A stretch of 64,000 nucleotides of DNA from Lysobacter sp. Root690 (GCF_001427785.1 NZ_LMHM01000017.1:520031-584030); one strand, 5' to 3'. Counted from the stretch's first letter, positions 48,978 to 59,990 are shown. Numbers and translations are program-made. The notes: generated by a model from the letters alone, not told the origin.

Positions 48978-49088
48978 TGTGGGAGTGGTACCGGTACCGG
49001 TGGTGGTAATCGACATCGACGCTACGCGCGAACCCCAGCCGATGGGCTGGGTCGAGGCGTTGCGGTCAATGGCGAAGGCGGGGTGCAT
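48951..49088 (-). CDS. thrL: thr operon leader peptide
   Basis: A 45-residue peptide ending ...MSITTTGTGTTPTGVRTGVSS. Seven Thr codons lie within ten positions (residues 28-37) next to one Ile, as in E. coli ThrL. A shorter form of 21 residues from the internal ATG at 49016 is equally possible; neither start has a Shine-Dalgarno site. It ends 85 nt before thrA and is followed by competing hairpins, so it is very likely the threonine sensor of this operon. Confidence 0.85.
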   Translation of the reverse strand: MHPAFAIDRNASTQPIGWGSRVASMSITTTGTGTTPTGVRTGVSS

Positions 49089-49124
49089 GGGCTAGCAATA
49101 ACCCGCCGTTGTGCGGCGCGTCAA
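49089..49124 (-). promoter_or_regulatory. candidate thr operon promoter
   Basis: TTGACG (49124-49119, minus strand), 17-18 bp spacer, then the AT-rich TTATTGC. The predicted start of transcription falls at or next to the ATG at 49088. Confidence 0.5.
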
Positions 49125-49260
49125 GGGGCAATCGAGAGGAATGTGGCGGGCGGCGGGTTCGGTGGGCGGTCGGTGGCTCGCACGGTGATGGGAGCCAAGC
49201 GGCGCGATGTGGTTGTTGCATCTGCAACCGGTGCGATGCGCGGTGGTCGCGGTGTCGTGG

Positions 49261-49309
49261 TCGCTCCTACAGGGAGCGACTGTAGGAGCGGCGCAAGCCG
49301 CGACCGCGA
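49261..49309. repeat. REP-type element (family A)
   Basis: A half copy GTCGCTCCTACAGGGAGCGA joined to CTGTAGGAGCGGCGCAAGCC and GCGACCGCGA. The gap 49125-49388 between the thr promoter and the next gene shows nothing else. Confidence 0.8.
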
Positions 49310-49388
49310 TATTTCACTGACGACGAATCAACCAATCCAATCCCGCACACACGACCGCTTCGCTCGCGCAGCCTCACCGCCCGTTTCC

Positions 49389-49928
49389 TCAACGACTGTA
49401 AGTCGCCGTGATCTTCGCCTGCCCCAGCGCATCGCCCTTGATCATGAAAGCGGCCAGCGCGGCATTGGCCTTTGCGTCGATCTTGAGTTTGGCGCTCTTG
49501 AGCGCCCACACCGAGAATTCATAGCGATGGGTCTTGCCCGGCAGCGAGCACGGGCCGCCGTAACCGGGACGGCCGTAGTCGTTGAAGGTCTGCACCGCGC
49601 CGGGTGGCAGACCGGCGGCGCCTTCCTTGAGCTCGGTGGTTCCGGCCGGAAGATTGACCACGATCCAGTTCCACGCGCCGTTGCTGCCGGGCGCGTCGAG
49701 GTCCTGCACGGTGACCGCGAAACTGCGCGTGCCGGCCGGCGGATTTCGCCACATCAGCATCGGCGCCAGGTTGCCGCCCTTGCAGCCCAGCTCGGGATAC
49801 GCATGGCGAATGCTGATGCGGTCGCCTTCGTGGATGTCGATGCTTTCCAGCACGAAATCGGCGGCGTGTGCGAGCGGAGACAGCAACAGCAGCGACAGGG
49901 GAAGGGCGAGGCGAGACAGCGATTTCAT
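49389..49928 (-). CDS. YbhB/YbcL-family (PEBP) periplasmic protein
   Basis: A 179-residue phosphatidylethanolamine-binding-like protein. It has a signal peptide (MKSLSRLALPLSLLLLSPLAHA), then the PEBP core: PELGCKGGNLAPMLMW, VTVQDLDAPGSNGAWNWIVVN with the ligand-pocket DxDAP motif, YGRPGYGGPCSLPGKTHRYEFSVWAL. The bacterial proteins are of unknown role. The ATG at 49928 was chosen because it begins the signal peptide; 53 upstream in-frame residues are Arg-rich. Confidence 0.9.
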   Translation of the reverse strand: MKSLSRLALPLSLLLLSPLAHAADFVLESIDIHEGDRISIRHAYPELGCKGGNLAPMLMWRNPPAGTRSFAVTVQDLDAPGSNGAWNWIVVNLPAGTTELKEGAAGLPPGAVQTFNDYGRPGYGGPCSLPGKTHRYEFSVWALKSAKLKIDAKANAALAAFMIKGDALGQAKITATYSR

Positions 49929-50393
49929 GGCGATCCGATCCGTTGGAGTGCAGGGGAATACCGCACGGGCAGCGCGCGAGCGGCGGATTATGCCGGGCGA
50001 ACCCGCGGTTGTGAGCGATGACGGCGACGCGGCGCGGATCCGCTGCGATCCGCGCAACCGCCGAAAACCGGCGCAGCGAATACGCAAACAGTGAATTTCA
50101 TACTGAATTTATGTGGATTATCAATTCAGTTCAGCGTGCACCGCTGCCATCGCCCATTCCATCCCGCGGCGAATGTTGCAGCGGGATGTCAGAACTGGAG
50201 AAACAGTCTCACTTGAAACCATGGGAACGGACCTGCGTCGCGCGACACGGCATGCCCCGGCGCCCAGAGTTTTCGCTGCTCGCATCACCACAGAGCGACG
50301 GATGCGAACGATCGACCCAACACGCGACACCGGCCCGACGACGATTCGGAGCGGCGCGCGACGCTCGCTCATTCAATCATCGGGAGCAAGGCA
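49929..50393. other. upstream region of the beta-lytic protease gene
   Basis: No convincing gene. It holds an AT-rich island at 50098-50130 with an inverted repeat and the presumed promoter and leader of the protease gene. Short open frames here are Arg/Thr-rich and unlike real proteins. Confidence 0.45.
50103..50129. promoter_or_regulatory. AT-rich inverted repeat upstream of the protease gene
   Basis: CTGAATT-n13-AATTCAG lies in a 33-nt stretch far richer in A and T than its surroundings, 264 nt before the protease ATG. It could be an operator or an upstream promoter element. Confidence 0.35.
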
Positions 50394-51530
50394 ATGAAGG
50401 CGATTTGCGGAGCAAGAATCACGCTGTTGGCGGGTTGCGTGTTGATCGCGATCTGCGGCGGGGCGGCAGCGGCGGAACGCGGCGGGTTGTCGGGCGAGGA
50501 TCTGGTCTATTCCTACGACGAGATGTTCGACTTCGACACCGACACCTATCTGGCCAAGCATGCGCCGCATCTGCGCAAGCATGCGGAAGAGATTTCGCAT
50601 TGGGCCGGCTACAGCGGGATCAGCCCGAAAGTGCTGATCGCGTTGATGGAGCAGCAAAGCGGCGCGATCAGCGCCAAGCGCGCGACGAACCGTCCGTTCG
50701 GCAAGCTGGCCCGCGCCGACGGCTTCGGCGCGCAGACCCGCGAAGTCGCGCTGGCGCTGCGCGAGTCGTTGTACGAGCGCGATCCCGACGGCGCCAAGGG
50801 GCCGGTGACGCTGGCCCGCGCCAACCCGCTGCAGGCGCTGTTCGAACGCTCCGGCGATAACGAACCGGCGGCCGCGCTGCGCGGCGACGGCGAATTCCAG
50901 CTGGTGTACGGGCGTTTGTTCAACGAGCCGCGCCGCGCCCAGGCGACCTCCGACCGTTTCGCCAAGGCCGGTCCGGACGTGCAGCCGCTGTCGCCCAACG
51001 GCCTGCTGCAGTTCCCGTTCCCGCGCGGCGCGCGCTGGCACGTCGGCGGCGCGCATACCAACACCGGCTCGGGCAATTACCCGATGTCCTCGCTCGACAT
51101 GTCGCTGGGCGGCGGCTGGGGCAGCAACCAGAGCGGCACCTGGGTGTCGGCGTCGGCGGCGGGTTCGTTCAAGCGCCACTCTTCGTGCTTCGCCGAAGTC
51201 GTGCACAGCGGCGGCTGGTCGACGACCTACTACCACCTGATGAACATCCAGTACAACACCGGCGCCAACGTGTCGATGAATACCGCCATCGCCAACCCGG
51301 CCAACACCCAGGCGCAGGCGCTGTGCAACGGCGGCAGCTCGACCGGTCCGCACGAGCATTGGTCGCTGAAGCAGAACGGCAGCTTCTACCACCTCAACGG
51401 CACCTACCTGTCGGGCTATCGCATCACCGCGACCGGCAGCAGCTACGACACCAACTGCAGCCGGTTCTACCTGACCAAGAACGGTCAGAACTACTGCTAC
51501 GGCTACTACACCAACCCCGGCCCGAACTGA
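50394..51530 (+). CDS. blp: beta-lytic metalloendopeptidase (M23) precursor
   Basis: A 378-residue secreted preproenzyme that lyses bacterial cell walls by cutting peptidoglycan cross-bridges. The signal peptide covers about residues 1-27, a pro-region runs to residue 199, and the mature enzyme starts at S200 (SPNGLLQFPFPRGARWHVGG), giving exactly the 179 residues known for the Lysobacter/Achromobacter enzyme. Presumed zinc ligands are H221 and D235 (HTNTGSGNYPMSSLDM) and H322 (GPHEHW). Four Cys in the mature part suit two disulfides. The mature domain is nearly identical to the known protein as I recall it. The pro-region carries a chaperone-like SYDEMFDFDTDTYLAKHAPHL motif typical of M23 lytic factors. 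Single gene. Confidence 0.97.
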   Translation: MKAICGARITLLAGCVLIAICGGAAAAERGGLSGEDLVYSYDEMFDFDTDTYLAKHAPHLRKHAEEISHWAGYSGISPKVLIALMEQQSGAISAKRATNRPFGKLARADGFGAQTREVALALRESLYERDPDGAKGPVTLARANPLQALFERSGDNEPAAALRGDGEFQLVYGRLFNEPRRAQATSDRFAKAGPDVQPLSPNGLLQFPFPRGARWHVGGAHTNTGSGNYPMSSLDMSLGGGWGSNQSGTWVSASAAGSFKRHSSCFAEVVHSGGWSTTYYHLMNIQYNTGANVSMNTAIANPANTQAQALCNGGSSTGPHEHWSLKQNGSFYHLNGTYLSGYRITATGSSYDTNCSRFYLTKNGQNYCYGYYTNPGPN

Positions 51531-51554
51531 GGTCGGCGCGTATCGCCCGCGTCC

Positions 51555-52199
51555 TCAGTCGCCCCACGGCGGCGGGGGCGCGGGCACCGGCCGGGTCAGG
51601 TCGAATTCGACCCGGAACAGCCGGCCGGGACGCGCGAGTTCGTACACGAAACGCTGATCGTCGAGCTCGATCGCCCATACGTTCGTCGTCGAGACCTCGC
51701 GGCCAAGATTGCGAAACATGGTCTTGCTGTAATCGTCGCCGGGAAATTCGTATCGGCCGGCCTGCTCGCTCAGCGTCAGATCGCCGCCGTACATCGTCAT
51801 CGCATCGGAGCTGCCGTCGCGGTGGCGATGATCGTGCTTGAGGCGCGCGCCGCCGGAGAGGCGTTGAAACACCCAGGTGCGCGAGTGGTTGTCGCCTACG
51901 TGGAACGGAACGCGAATGATGTCGGGTTGGGTGCAGTCGCGGACATGCATGACCAACTCGCGACCCTGGAAGGTGTCGTCGGTATTCGTCGGCGTATCGG
52001 CGACGATACGGCCGGCGAAGGCTTTGCCGCATAAAGGCCTTAAACGTCCGAGCAGTTCCGCGCCCTGAGCGGCGGTGGCCTCGGTGCCCGGCGCGGGCGG
52101 GTCGAGCGGTGGATGACTCATGCTGGCGCAGCTCCCGAGGGTGAAGGTAATGGCGATGGCGAATGCGGCGAACGCAAATGTCGGACGACGGTTGGTCAT
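51555..52199 (-). CDS. hypothetical lipoprotein
   Basis: A 214-residue predicted lipoprotein: signal MTNRRPTFAFAAFAIAITFTLGSC with lipobox LGSC around residue 24. The mature part contains AAQGAELLGRLRPLCGKAFAGR, a run that suggests a small beta-rich domain, FHVGDNHSRTWVFQ, and LKHDHRHRDGS, a His/Asp cluster that could bind metal. I do not recognise the family with confidence. It converges on the protease gene (24-nt gap). Confidence 0.75.
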   Translation of the reverse strand: MTNRRPTFAFAAFAIAITFTLGSCASMSHPPLDPPAPGTEATAAQGAELLGRLRPLCGKAFAGRIVADTPTNTDDTFQGRELVMHVRDCTQPDIIRVPFHVGDNHSRTWVFQRLSGGARLKHDHRHRDGSSDAMTMYGGDLTLSEQAGRYEFPGDDYSKTMFRNLGREVSTTNVWAIELDDQRFVYELARPGRLFRVEFDLTRPVPAPPPPWGD

Positions 52200-52497
52200 G
52201 CCGGCACGCTAGCCGTTCAACGTGTGACCGGCAATGGCGGCCGACGGGGCGATTCTGTTTAGTGCGACGGGGTTCGCTAAGCGCTGCGCGCCAGCGGGCG
52301 CGACCGCGCCGGGTAAATCCGCGACGCCGCGGAGTTTGTGTGGAAACGGCTGCGGTCCGGTCGGTTCACGGCGATCTGAACGAAAGGCGTCGGGGGCTGA
52401 GCGGCGTTCTCAAAGGTTTCGCGACTCCGCCGCCGCCCGCCGCCGCGATCCCCGCCGGAATTGGCGCCCACGCCCGTTTCCATGTCTAATGTGCGTT

Positions 52498-54572
<2,075 letters not shown>

Positions 54573-54585
54573 GTCGGTGAGGACA

Positions 54586-54610
54586 GGGCGCTGCCTTTGA
54601 GGTGGCGCCC
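54586..54610 (+). terminator. hairpin after thiC
   Basis: GGGCGCTGCC-TTTGA-GGTGGCGCCC, a 10-bp stem with two G-T pairs, 13 nt after the thiC stop. It is not followed by a T-run, so its termination strength is doubtful. Confidence 0.55.
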
Positions 54611-54655
54611 CATTGGTTTGCGCTGTGATTGTTGTTTGCGTCGGGTGGTGTGGCT

Positions 54656-54908
54656 AAAAGCGAATCCCCCTCAATCCCCCTTTTACAAAGGGGGAAGCGC
54701 TTCGGGTTGCGGCGCGGGGAGCGGGCAGCGGCGATGCGTCAGTCGGTGGCATCGTGACGGCTCTCGCGCTGAACATGTAGCTCGCTGCCATTGTTATTGC
54801 CATTGCCGCGGCCTTAGAAGCGACAACTCACGAGCGTTGAGCCGATGACCCCGTGAAACCGCTTGTCTTCCCCCTTTGTAAAAGGGGGATTGAGGGGGAT
54901 TCGCTTTT
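54656..54908. repeat. convergent pair of family B palindromes
   Basis: AAAAGCGAATCCCCCTCAAT...CCTTTTACAAAGGGGGAAG at 54656-54695 and an inverted copy, CTTCCCCCTTTGTAAAAGGG...GGGGGATTCGCTTTT, at 54867-54908. The 507-nt thiC to ion-channel gap contains only this, the thiC hairpin and the next repeat. Confidence 0.85.
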
Positions 54909-55023
54909 CGAGACGAGACGACTCCAGCCCCTGCCGTCACCAGGCACGCCGAGGCAATCGGAGAAGGGCAAGGAGGCGATTGAAGAAAACCGAAGAGTGA
55001 GAAATGCCCCAAACCAAGGCATG

Positions 55024-55070
55024 CTTGCCCCGCCCCTACTCACTCCTCACTCCTCTCCACTCACTCCCAG
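55024..55070. repeat. partial family C element
   Basis: CCTACTCACTCCTCACTCCT followed by CTCCACTCACTCCC, one arm in inverted orientation, ending 10 nt before the ion-channel gene. Confidence 0.75.
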
Positions 55071-55079
55071 CCTCACCCC

Positions 55080-55760
55080 ATGCCCCAATACGCCACCCTA
55101 AAATGGCGCGTGATCGCGCGCAGGCATCCGTCCGCGTTCCTGCTCGCGGCGCAGTTGCTGAGCATGCTGGCGTATCCGCTGTTCGATCCGGTCGGCGGCG
55201 GGCGCGTGGTGTTCGGCGCGTTCGGCGTGCTGGTGCTCGCGCTGGCGGTGTGGGTGGTCAATCGCAGTCCGGCGATCAAGTGGATCGCGTGGCTGATCGC
55301 GGTGCCGGCGTTCGCGCTGTCGATCCTGTCGGTGGTCTACGCCAGTCCCGGCCTGCTGATCCTGTCGTCGGCGCTGGAGGCGGCACTGTACTTCTATGCG
55401 GCCATCGCCCTGATCGGCTACATGATGAGCGACCACAAGGTCACCGCCGACGAGCTGTTCGCGGCCGGGGCCACCTTCACGCTGTTGGCCTGGGGCTTCG
55501 CCTATGCATTCCTGGTGTGCCAGGCGTGGTATCCGGGCAGCTTCGTCGGCGCCGAACGGCCGGGCGAGCCGCGCACCTGGATCGAGCTGCTGTTCCTGAG
55601 TTTCACCAACCTGTCGGCGGTCGGCCTGGGCGACATCCTGCCGATGAGCCCGGCGGCGCGGGTGCTGACCATGTTCGAGCAGTTCGCCGGAGTCGGCTAT
55701 ATCGCCGCGGTGGTGTCGCGGCTGATCGGCCTGACGATTCTTCGGCATGAACGGCGCTGA
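55080..55760 (+). CDS. two-pore-type ion channel protein
   Basis: A 226-residue membrane protein with about six hydrophobic segments and a C-terminal pore loop of the Ion_trans_2 type: LFLSFTNLSAVGLGDILP, where SAVGLGD replaces the T-V-G-Y-G-D filter of potassium channels. The segment after it (AARVLTMFEQFAGVGYIAAVVSRLIGL) is the usual inner helix. Similar proteins occur widely in proteobacteria and their ion is mostly unknown. The start follows a repeat and has no Shine-Dalgarno. Confidence 0.75.
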   Translation: MPQYATLKWRVIARRHPSAFLLAAQLLSMLAYPLFDPVGGGRVVFGAFGVLVLALAVWVVNRSPAIKWIAWLIAVPAFALSILSVVYASPGLLILSSALEAALYFYAAIALIGYMMSDHKVTADELFAAGATFTLLAWGFAYAFLVCQAWYPGSFVGAERPGEPRTWIELLFLSFTNLSAVGLGDILPMSPAARVLTMFEQFAGVGYIAAVVSRLIGLTILRHERR

Positions 55761-56038
55761 AACGGTGCACGGGTTTGTTACAGATAAACACGCCTGTGGC
55801 ACAGTCTTTTGGAACGATACGTTTCGGCGTTTTGGCGCCTGAAACGGCCCCCGCGACGTTCCGACAGGTCCGACCCCGGCCGGCGGGCGTTAGAATGGGC
55901 GGCTAAAACACCCAGCCGCGGCGCGCTTTTCCGATCGCGCCACCGCGCCGTGCCGGATTTGTCGGTTAATCATTTATGTGCCCCATGCGTTCAGGCACAT
56001 GACCGGCATCGCGCCATTGCGCACCATCCACAGGATTC
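55761..56038. other. intergenic region upstream of the CadC-like gene
   Basis: About 280 nt with no repeat family and no gene. It should hold the promoter of the following regulator gene; the AATCATTTATGTG near 55970 is locally AT-rich. Confidence 0.4.
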
Positions 56039-58366
56039 ATGCCCCGCATCCACGACCCAGCGACCTCGCCTCTGCCCGCCGAACATCTGCGGGTAGGCGA
56101 TTGCGTGGTCGATATCCCGTTGCGCGAGATTCGCGCGCCGGGCGCGCGGCGGCCGCGCCGGATCACGCCCAAGACCATGGGCGTGCTGCTGGTGCTGGTC
56201 GACCACGCCGACCGGGTGGTCAGTCGCGATGCGTTGCTGGCCGAGGTCTGGCCGGACACCTTGCCGACCGACGACGTGGTGACCCAGGCCATCACCCAGC
56301 TGCGCAAGGCCTTCGACGAAGACCGCGGCAACCCGCGTTATATCGAGACCATCGCCAAGAACGGTTATCGGCTGCTGGCTCAGGTCGAGTGGCTGGTCCG
56401 CGATAACGCGCCGCGCGAGAGCGAGGCCGCCTCGGCCGCCGACAGCGACGCGCTCGCGGTCGCGGTTGTGGCGACCCCGACGCCCGCGCCGCTCGCGCCG
56501 GTGCCGCTGCCGTTGCAGCCGCAGTCTCGCGGCACCCTGGGTTCGATGATCGGGGTGATCGCGGCGGTGATCGTGCTGGTCGGCGGTCTGGTCTGGTGGT
56601 CGCTGGCGCGTCCGCCGCGCGCGTCCGATGCCGCCGCGCCAGCGGTCGACCCGACCCGGGTCGCCAGCACCGCCCGTCCGTACCGCCTGATCACCTCGAT
56701 GCCGGGCTTCGAACTGGCGCCGACCTTGTCGCCCGACGCGGCCATGGTCGCCTACGTGGCCGTACCCGACGGCCAGCGCGGCACCGCGATCCTGGTCCAG
56801 ACCACCGACCAGACCCCGCCGCGCCAACTCACCCGTCCGACCGGCCTGGCCGAGGACAGCGCGCCAGCGTGGTCGCCGGATGGTCGCTCGATAGCGTTCC
56901 TGCGGGTCGAGCCCGGGGTGGATTGCCAGGTGCTGATGATCGCGGCCAACGGCGGCGCCGAACGCGAGATCGGCCAATGCGACCCGCGCAGCCCGCCGAC
57001 CTTCGAATGGACCCCGGACGGGCGCGGCCTGATCTTCGGCAGCATGCTGACCGCGCAGGGCATGGTCGGCATGCGCGTGCTCGACCTCGCCAGCGGCGAA
57101 TGGCGCGCGGTGCCGTATCGGTCCGGCACCGGCAACCTCGACCTGTCGCCGCGGTTCTCGCCCGACGGACGCTGGATCGTGTTCTTGCGCAACAACCCGC
57201 AAGGCGATTTCTGGCGTTTGCCGGCCGAGGGCGGCACCGCCGAGCGGATGAGTCAGCTGAGCGCCGACGTGCGCGGCTGGGACTGGCTGCCGGACAATCG
57301 CAGCATCCTGTTTGGCCGCATGATCGACGGCGATACCCGCATGTTCCGCCTCGACCTGGAAACCGGCCAGGCCCGCGACCTGGGCATCGAGTCGGCCCAG
57401 GCGCCGGCGGTCGCGGCGTCGCGGCCGGCCGCGGCCTTCGTCCAGCGCAAGCCGTACTTCGGCCTGTTCCGGGTGGTGCTGGGTGATACCTCCAAGGGCG
57501 CGGTCCACGTGGTCGACCCGCTGTTTCCGTCCTCGGCGCGCGACATGCTGCCGATGGTCGCGCCGGACGGCCGCCAGATCGTGTTTTTCTCCGATCGCTC
57601 GGGCAGCAACCATCTGTGGTGGGCCGACCTGGACCAGCCCGACTCGCTGCGCATGCTGCCGGGCGTGCAGCCGGGCACGCGCTATGCCTCGTCGTGGTCG
57701 GCCGACAGTACCCGGGTCACCGTGGTCGGGCCCGATAGCGACGGCCGCAACGTCATTCACGAAATCGTCCCGGCCAGTGGTCGGGTGACCCGCCTGGCGG
57801 TGCCGGCGACCGAGCCGATCCAGGCGGTGCAGCTGCCCGACCCGGACCGGCTGCTGGTCCTGGCCAGCGTCGGCGACGGCCGCCTGCGGCTGAACCTGTT
57901 CGACCGTCGGCGCTCGCCATGGAAGCTGCTCGGCGCGATCGAGGACGTGTCCGAGGTCCGGGTCGACGGCGCCCGCAATCGGCTGCTGTTCGCCCGCCAG
58001 ACCCAGACAGGCCTGTGGCAGTCCGACCTGGCCCTGACCCCGGCCAGCGTGCGCCGCATCGACGACCGCGAACCGGTGGCCGAGCAGCGCTACCGGCTAT
58101 GGGACGTGGCCACCCAGACCGGCGAATTGCGCTACCTCGACCAGCAGCCGACCTGCCTGGCGCTGCTGCGCCGGATCGCCAGCCCGGAGTTGCCGCCGTC
58201 GGTGCTGTGCCTGGACCAGAGCCGGCGTTCGGCGATCAACGGATTCAGCCTGAGCCCGCGCGGCGACACCGTGTATCTGTCGCTGGCCAAGTGGGACGGC
58301 GCTGATATCGGTTACATGGACCTGCCCGAAGAGCCGAAGACCTTCGTGCCGGGCTGGCTCAACTGA
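56039..58366 (+). CDS. CadC/ToxR-like transmembrane regulator with PD40 beta-propeller
   Basis: A 775-residue one-component regulator. Residues about 20-115 form an OmpR-type winged helix (ITPKTMGVLLVLVDHADRVV, WPDTLPTDDVVTQAITQLRK, YIETIAKNGYRLLAQVEW). A Pro/Ala-rich linker leads to one membrane span at about 168-190. The periplasmic part (residues ~210-770) is built of TolB/WD40-type PD40 blades: ELAPTLSPDAAMVAYVA, APAWSPDGRSIAFLR, SPRFSPDGRWIVFLR and later copies. DNA binding from the membrane with a periplasmic propeller as sensor is the expected mode. The ligand is unknown. Confidence 0.9.
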   Translation: MPRIHDPATSPLPAEHLRVGDCVVDIPLREIRAPGARRPRRITPKTMGVLLVLVDHADRVVSRDALLAEVWPDTLPTDDVVTQAITQLRKAFDEDRGNPRYIETIAKNGYRLLAQVEWLVRDNAPRESEAASAADSDALAVAVVATPTPAPLAPVPLPLQPQSRGTLGSMIGVIAAVIVLVGGLVWWSLARPPRASDAAAPAVDPTRVASTARPYRLITSMPGFELAPTLSPDAAMVAYVAVPDGQRGTAILVQTTDQTPPRQLTRPTGLAEDSAPAWSPDGRSIAFLRVEPGVDCQVLMIAANGGAEREIGQCDPRSPPTFEWTPDGRGLIFGSMLTAQGMVGMRVLDLASGEWRAVPYRSGTGNLDLSPRFSPDGRWIVFLRNNPQGDFWRLPAEGGTAERMSQLSADVRGWDWLPDNRSILFGRMIDGDTRMFRLDLETGQARDLGIESAQAPAVAASRPAAAFVQRKPYFGLFRVVLGDTSKGAVHVVDPLFPSSARDMLPMVAPDGRQIVFFSDRSGSNHLWWADLDQPDSLRMLPGVQPGTRYASSWSADSTRVTVVGPDSDGRNVIHEIVPASGRVTRLAVPATEPIQAVQLPDPDRLLVLASVGDGRLRLNLFDRRRSPWKLLGAIEDVSEVRVDGARNRLLFARQTQTGLWQSDLALTPASVRRIDDREPVAEQRYRLWDVATQTGELRYLDQQPTCLALLRRIASPELPPSVLCLDQSRRSAINGFSLSPRGDTVYLSLAKWDGADIGYMDLPEEPKTFVPGWLN

Positions 58367-58510
58367 TTGAATAAGAACGAAAAACCTCTTTCGGAAAAGC
58401 TTCGGTTGTGACGTCGTTCCGATTTCGGGTAACTCTCCGTCAAATTTCCGGCGCCGGCAGTCGTTGCGTAGGCAAATAAAAACCTCATTACCTGCAAATG
58501 AGGTGGACCA

Positions 58511-59416
58511 ATGGAGCAAGCATTGTGGGCGGATCGTGGACAGCTGGTGCAGCTGGACGCGCAGGACCCCGCCATCCAAGCCAGTTGCGTCGGCGTCTCG
58601 CGGCTGGGCAGCGCGCAGCTGTCCGGCAGTCACTTCTCAATCTGGGTTCAGCTGCGCGGCAGCTCCTGGGTCGAAGCCAAGGAAGGTAAGTTCCGCCTGA
58701 AGCGCGGCGACTGGATCGCGTTCGAACGCGACTCCAAGCCGGTCCTCCAGGCCGACCGTTACGGCGTGTGCATCGGCCTGAACCTGACCGCCGACGCGAT
58801 CAAGGCCATGGCCCGTCTGGCCGACGCCAGCCTGTATGCCGGCCGCGGCCGCATGAGCCGTCACGACGCCCGTATCGCCCTGCGTCTGTGGCGCCAGGCC
58901 CATACTCGCAACGGCGAGGCCGACCTGGGCTTCGATTTCAACGCCCTGCGTCCGATCCTGCTGCACCTGGCCGGCGTCCAGCGCGAGCTGACCGCGCGCA
59001 TCCAGCGTTGCCCGGGCCGCTCGCGCAGCCGCAAGCGCCAGGTGTTCGGCCGTCTGCAGCGCGCCCGCCTGTACCTGGAAGGCAACTGCGACCGGGTCGT
59101 GCGGATCAGCGAGCTGGCCGAGCTGACTAGCTTCTCCAGCTGGTACTTCTCCAAGACCTTCCACAGCCTGTACGAAGAAAGCCCGCAGGCCGCTTCGGCG
59201 CGGATGCGTCTGGAGCACGCGGCCGACCTGTTGAAGAGCACCTCGATGATGGTCGGCGAAGTCGCCGCCGCCAGCGGCTTCGACAACTGCTGCAGCTTCG
59301 CCCGCGCGTTCCGCGCCCGCTTCGGTACCTCGGCGACCCGTTACCGCAGCGCGGCGGCGAACGCCAAGCTCGAAGCGGTGCGCGCGGCGGCTCCGTTGCA
59401 CAAGCTGGCGGCTTGA
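58511..59416 (+). CDS. AraC-family transcriptional regulator
   Basis: A 301-residue regulator. The C-terminal AraC domain spans roughly residues 180-275: ARLYLEGNCDRVVRISELAE, SFSSWYFSKTFHSLYEESPQ, the second HTH with MMVGEVAAASGFDNCCSFAR and FRARFGTSATRYR. The N-terminal half shows no recognised ligand domain. GAGGTGG lies just upstream of the ATG. It follows the CadC-like gene by 144 nt. Confidence 0.92.
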   Translation: MEQALWADRGQLVQLDAQDPAIQASCVGVSRLGSAQLSGSHFSIWVQLRGSSWVEAKEGKFRLKRGDWIAFERDSKPVLQADRYGVCIGLNLTADAIKAMARLADASLYAGRGRMSRHDARIALRLWRQAHTRNGEADLGFDFNALRPILLHLAGVQRELTARIQRCPGRSRSRKRQVFGRLQRARLYLEGNCDRVVRISELAELTSFSSWYFSKTFHSLYEESPQAASARMRLEHAADLLKSTSMMVGEVAAASGFDNCCSFARAFRARFGTSATRYRSAAANAKLEAVRAAAPLHKLAA

Positions 59417-59599
59417 TTGCGGGTGGTTTGATTCATCGCCGCCGGGCGCCGGGGTCATCGGACTTTCGGGTTCGCGCAGTCGGTGACGACTTGAAGTCGC
59501 GAGCGTTGCGGTCGTCGATGTTTGTAAGTCCAGGCGCCGCGAGCTGGATGTTTCAGATCGCACGCTGGTAGGACGAAACGTTTTATAGCGATACGTCGT

Positions 59600-59635
59600 A
59601 GATCCACCGCGGCCAATGCCGCGGGCTACATCGCA
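59600..59635. repeat. REP-like palindrome
   Basis: GATCCACCGCGGC-caat-GCCGCGGGCTACATC; a G/C stem of a type seen in other xanthomonad genomes. Only this copy is in the window. Confidence 0.6.
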
Positions 59636-59780
59636 ATACCGGCGCCGTTCGACGGAACCGCTTCGCAGTCGCGAGGTTCCGCCGGCGCCAGGCAGGCAGT
59701 TGCAGTAGGCCCACGCGAGCGCGGTTGCGGCGGCACCCTAGAACAACCCGCCCTCTCCCACGTAGGCAAGGTTCCGGCTT

Positions 59781-59873
59781 CATCCCACACGGCAACCCGC
59801 GTCGCGTATGACACGCCGAGGTTTCGCAAGCGCTACTGGCGCTGTGAACCTCGGCGTTGTCGTTTGTGGGATG
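59781..59873. repeat. nested 93-bp inverted repeat
   Basis: Outer arms CATCCCACA and TGTGGGATG enclose GGCAAC/GTTGTC and a strong inner stem CGCCGAGGTT/AACCTCGGCG (59814-59856), itself with AGCGC/GCGCT at the tip. On the plus strand TTGTCGTTTG follows the inner stem, so it could also act as a terminator. Only copy in the window. Confidence 0.6.
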
Positions 59874-59990
59874 GGATCGCGGTGGCTGGGTCTGGTTGGT
59901 GATTCGTGTTTGCCGTGCGACTGCCGGTTTTTGCCATGTGACTGGCGACCATTACCCATGGCCAGGCGATCGCGCCTCTCTCCCATGCCT

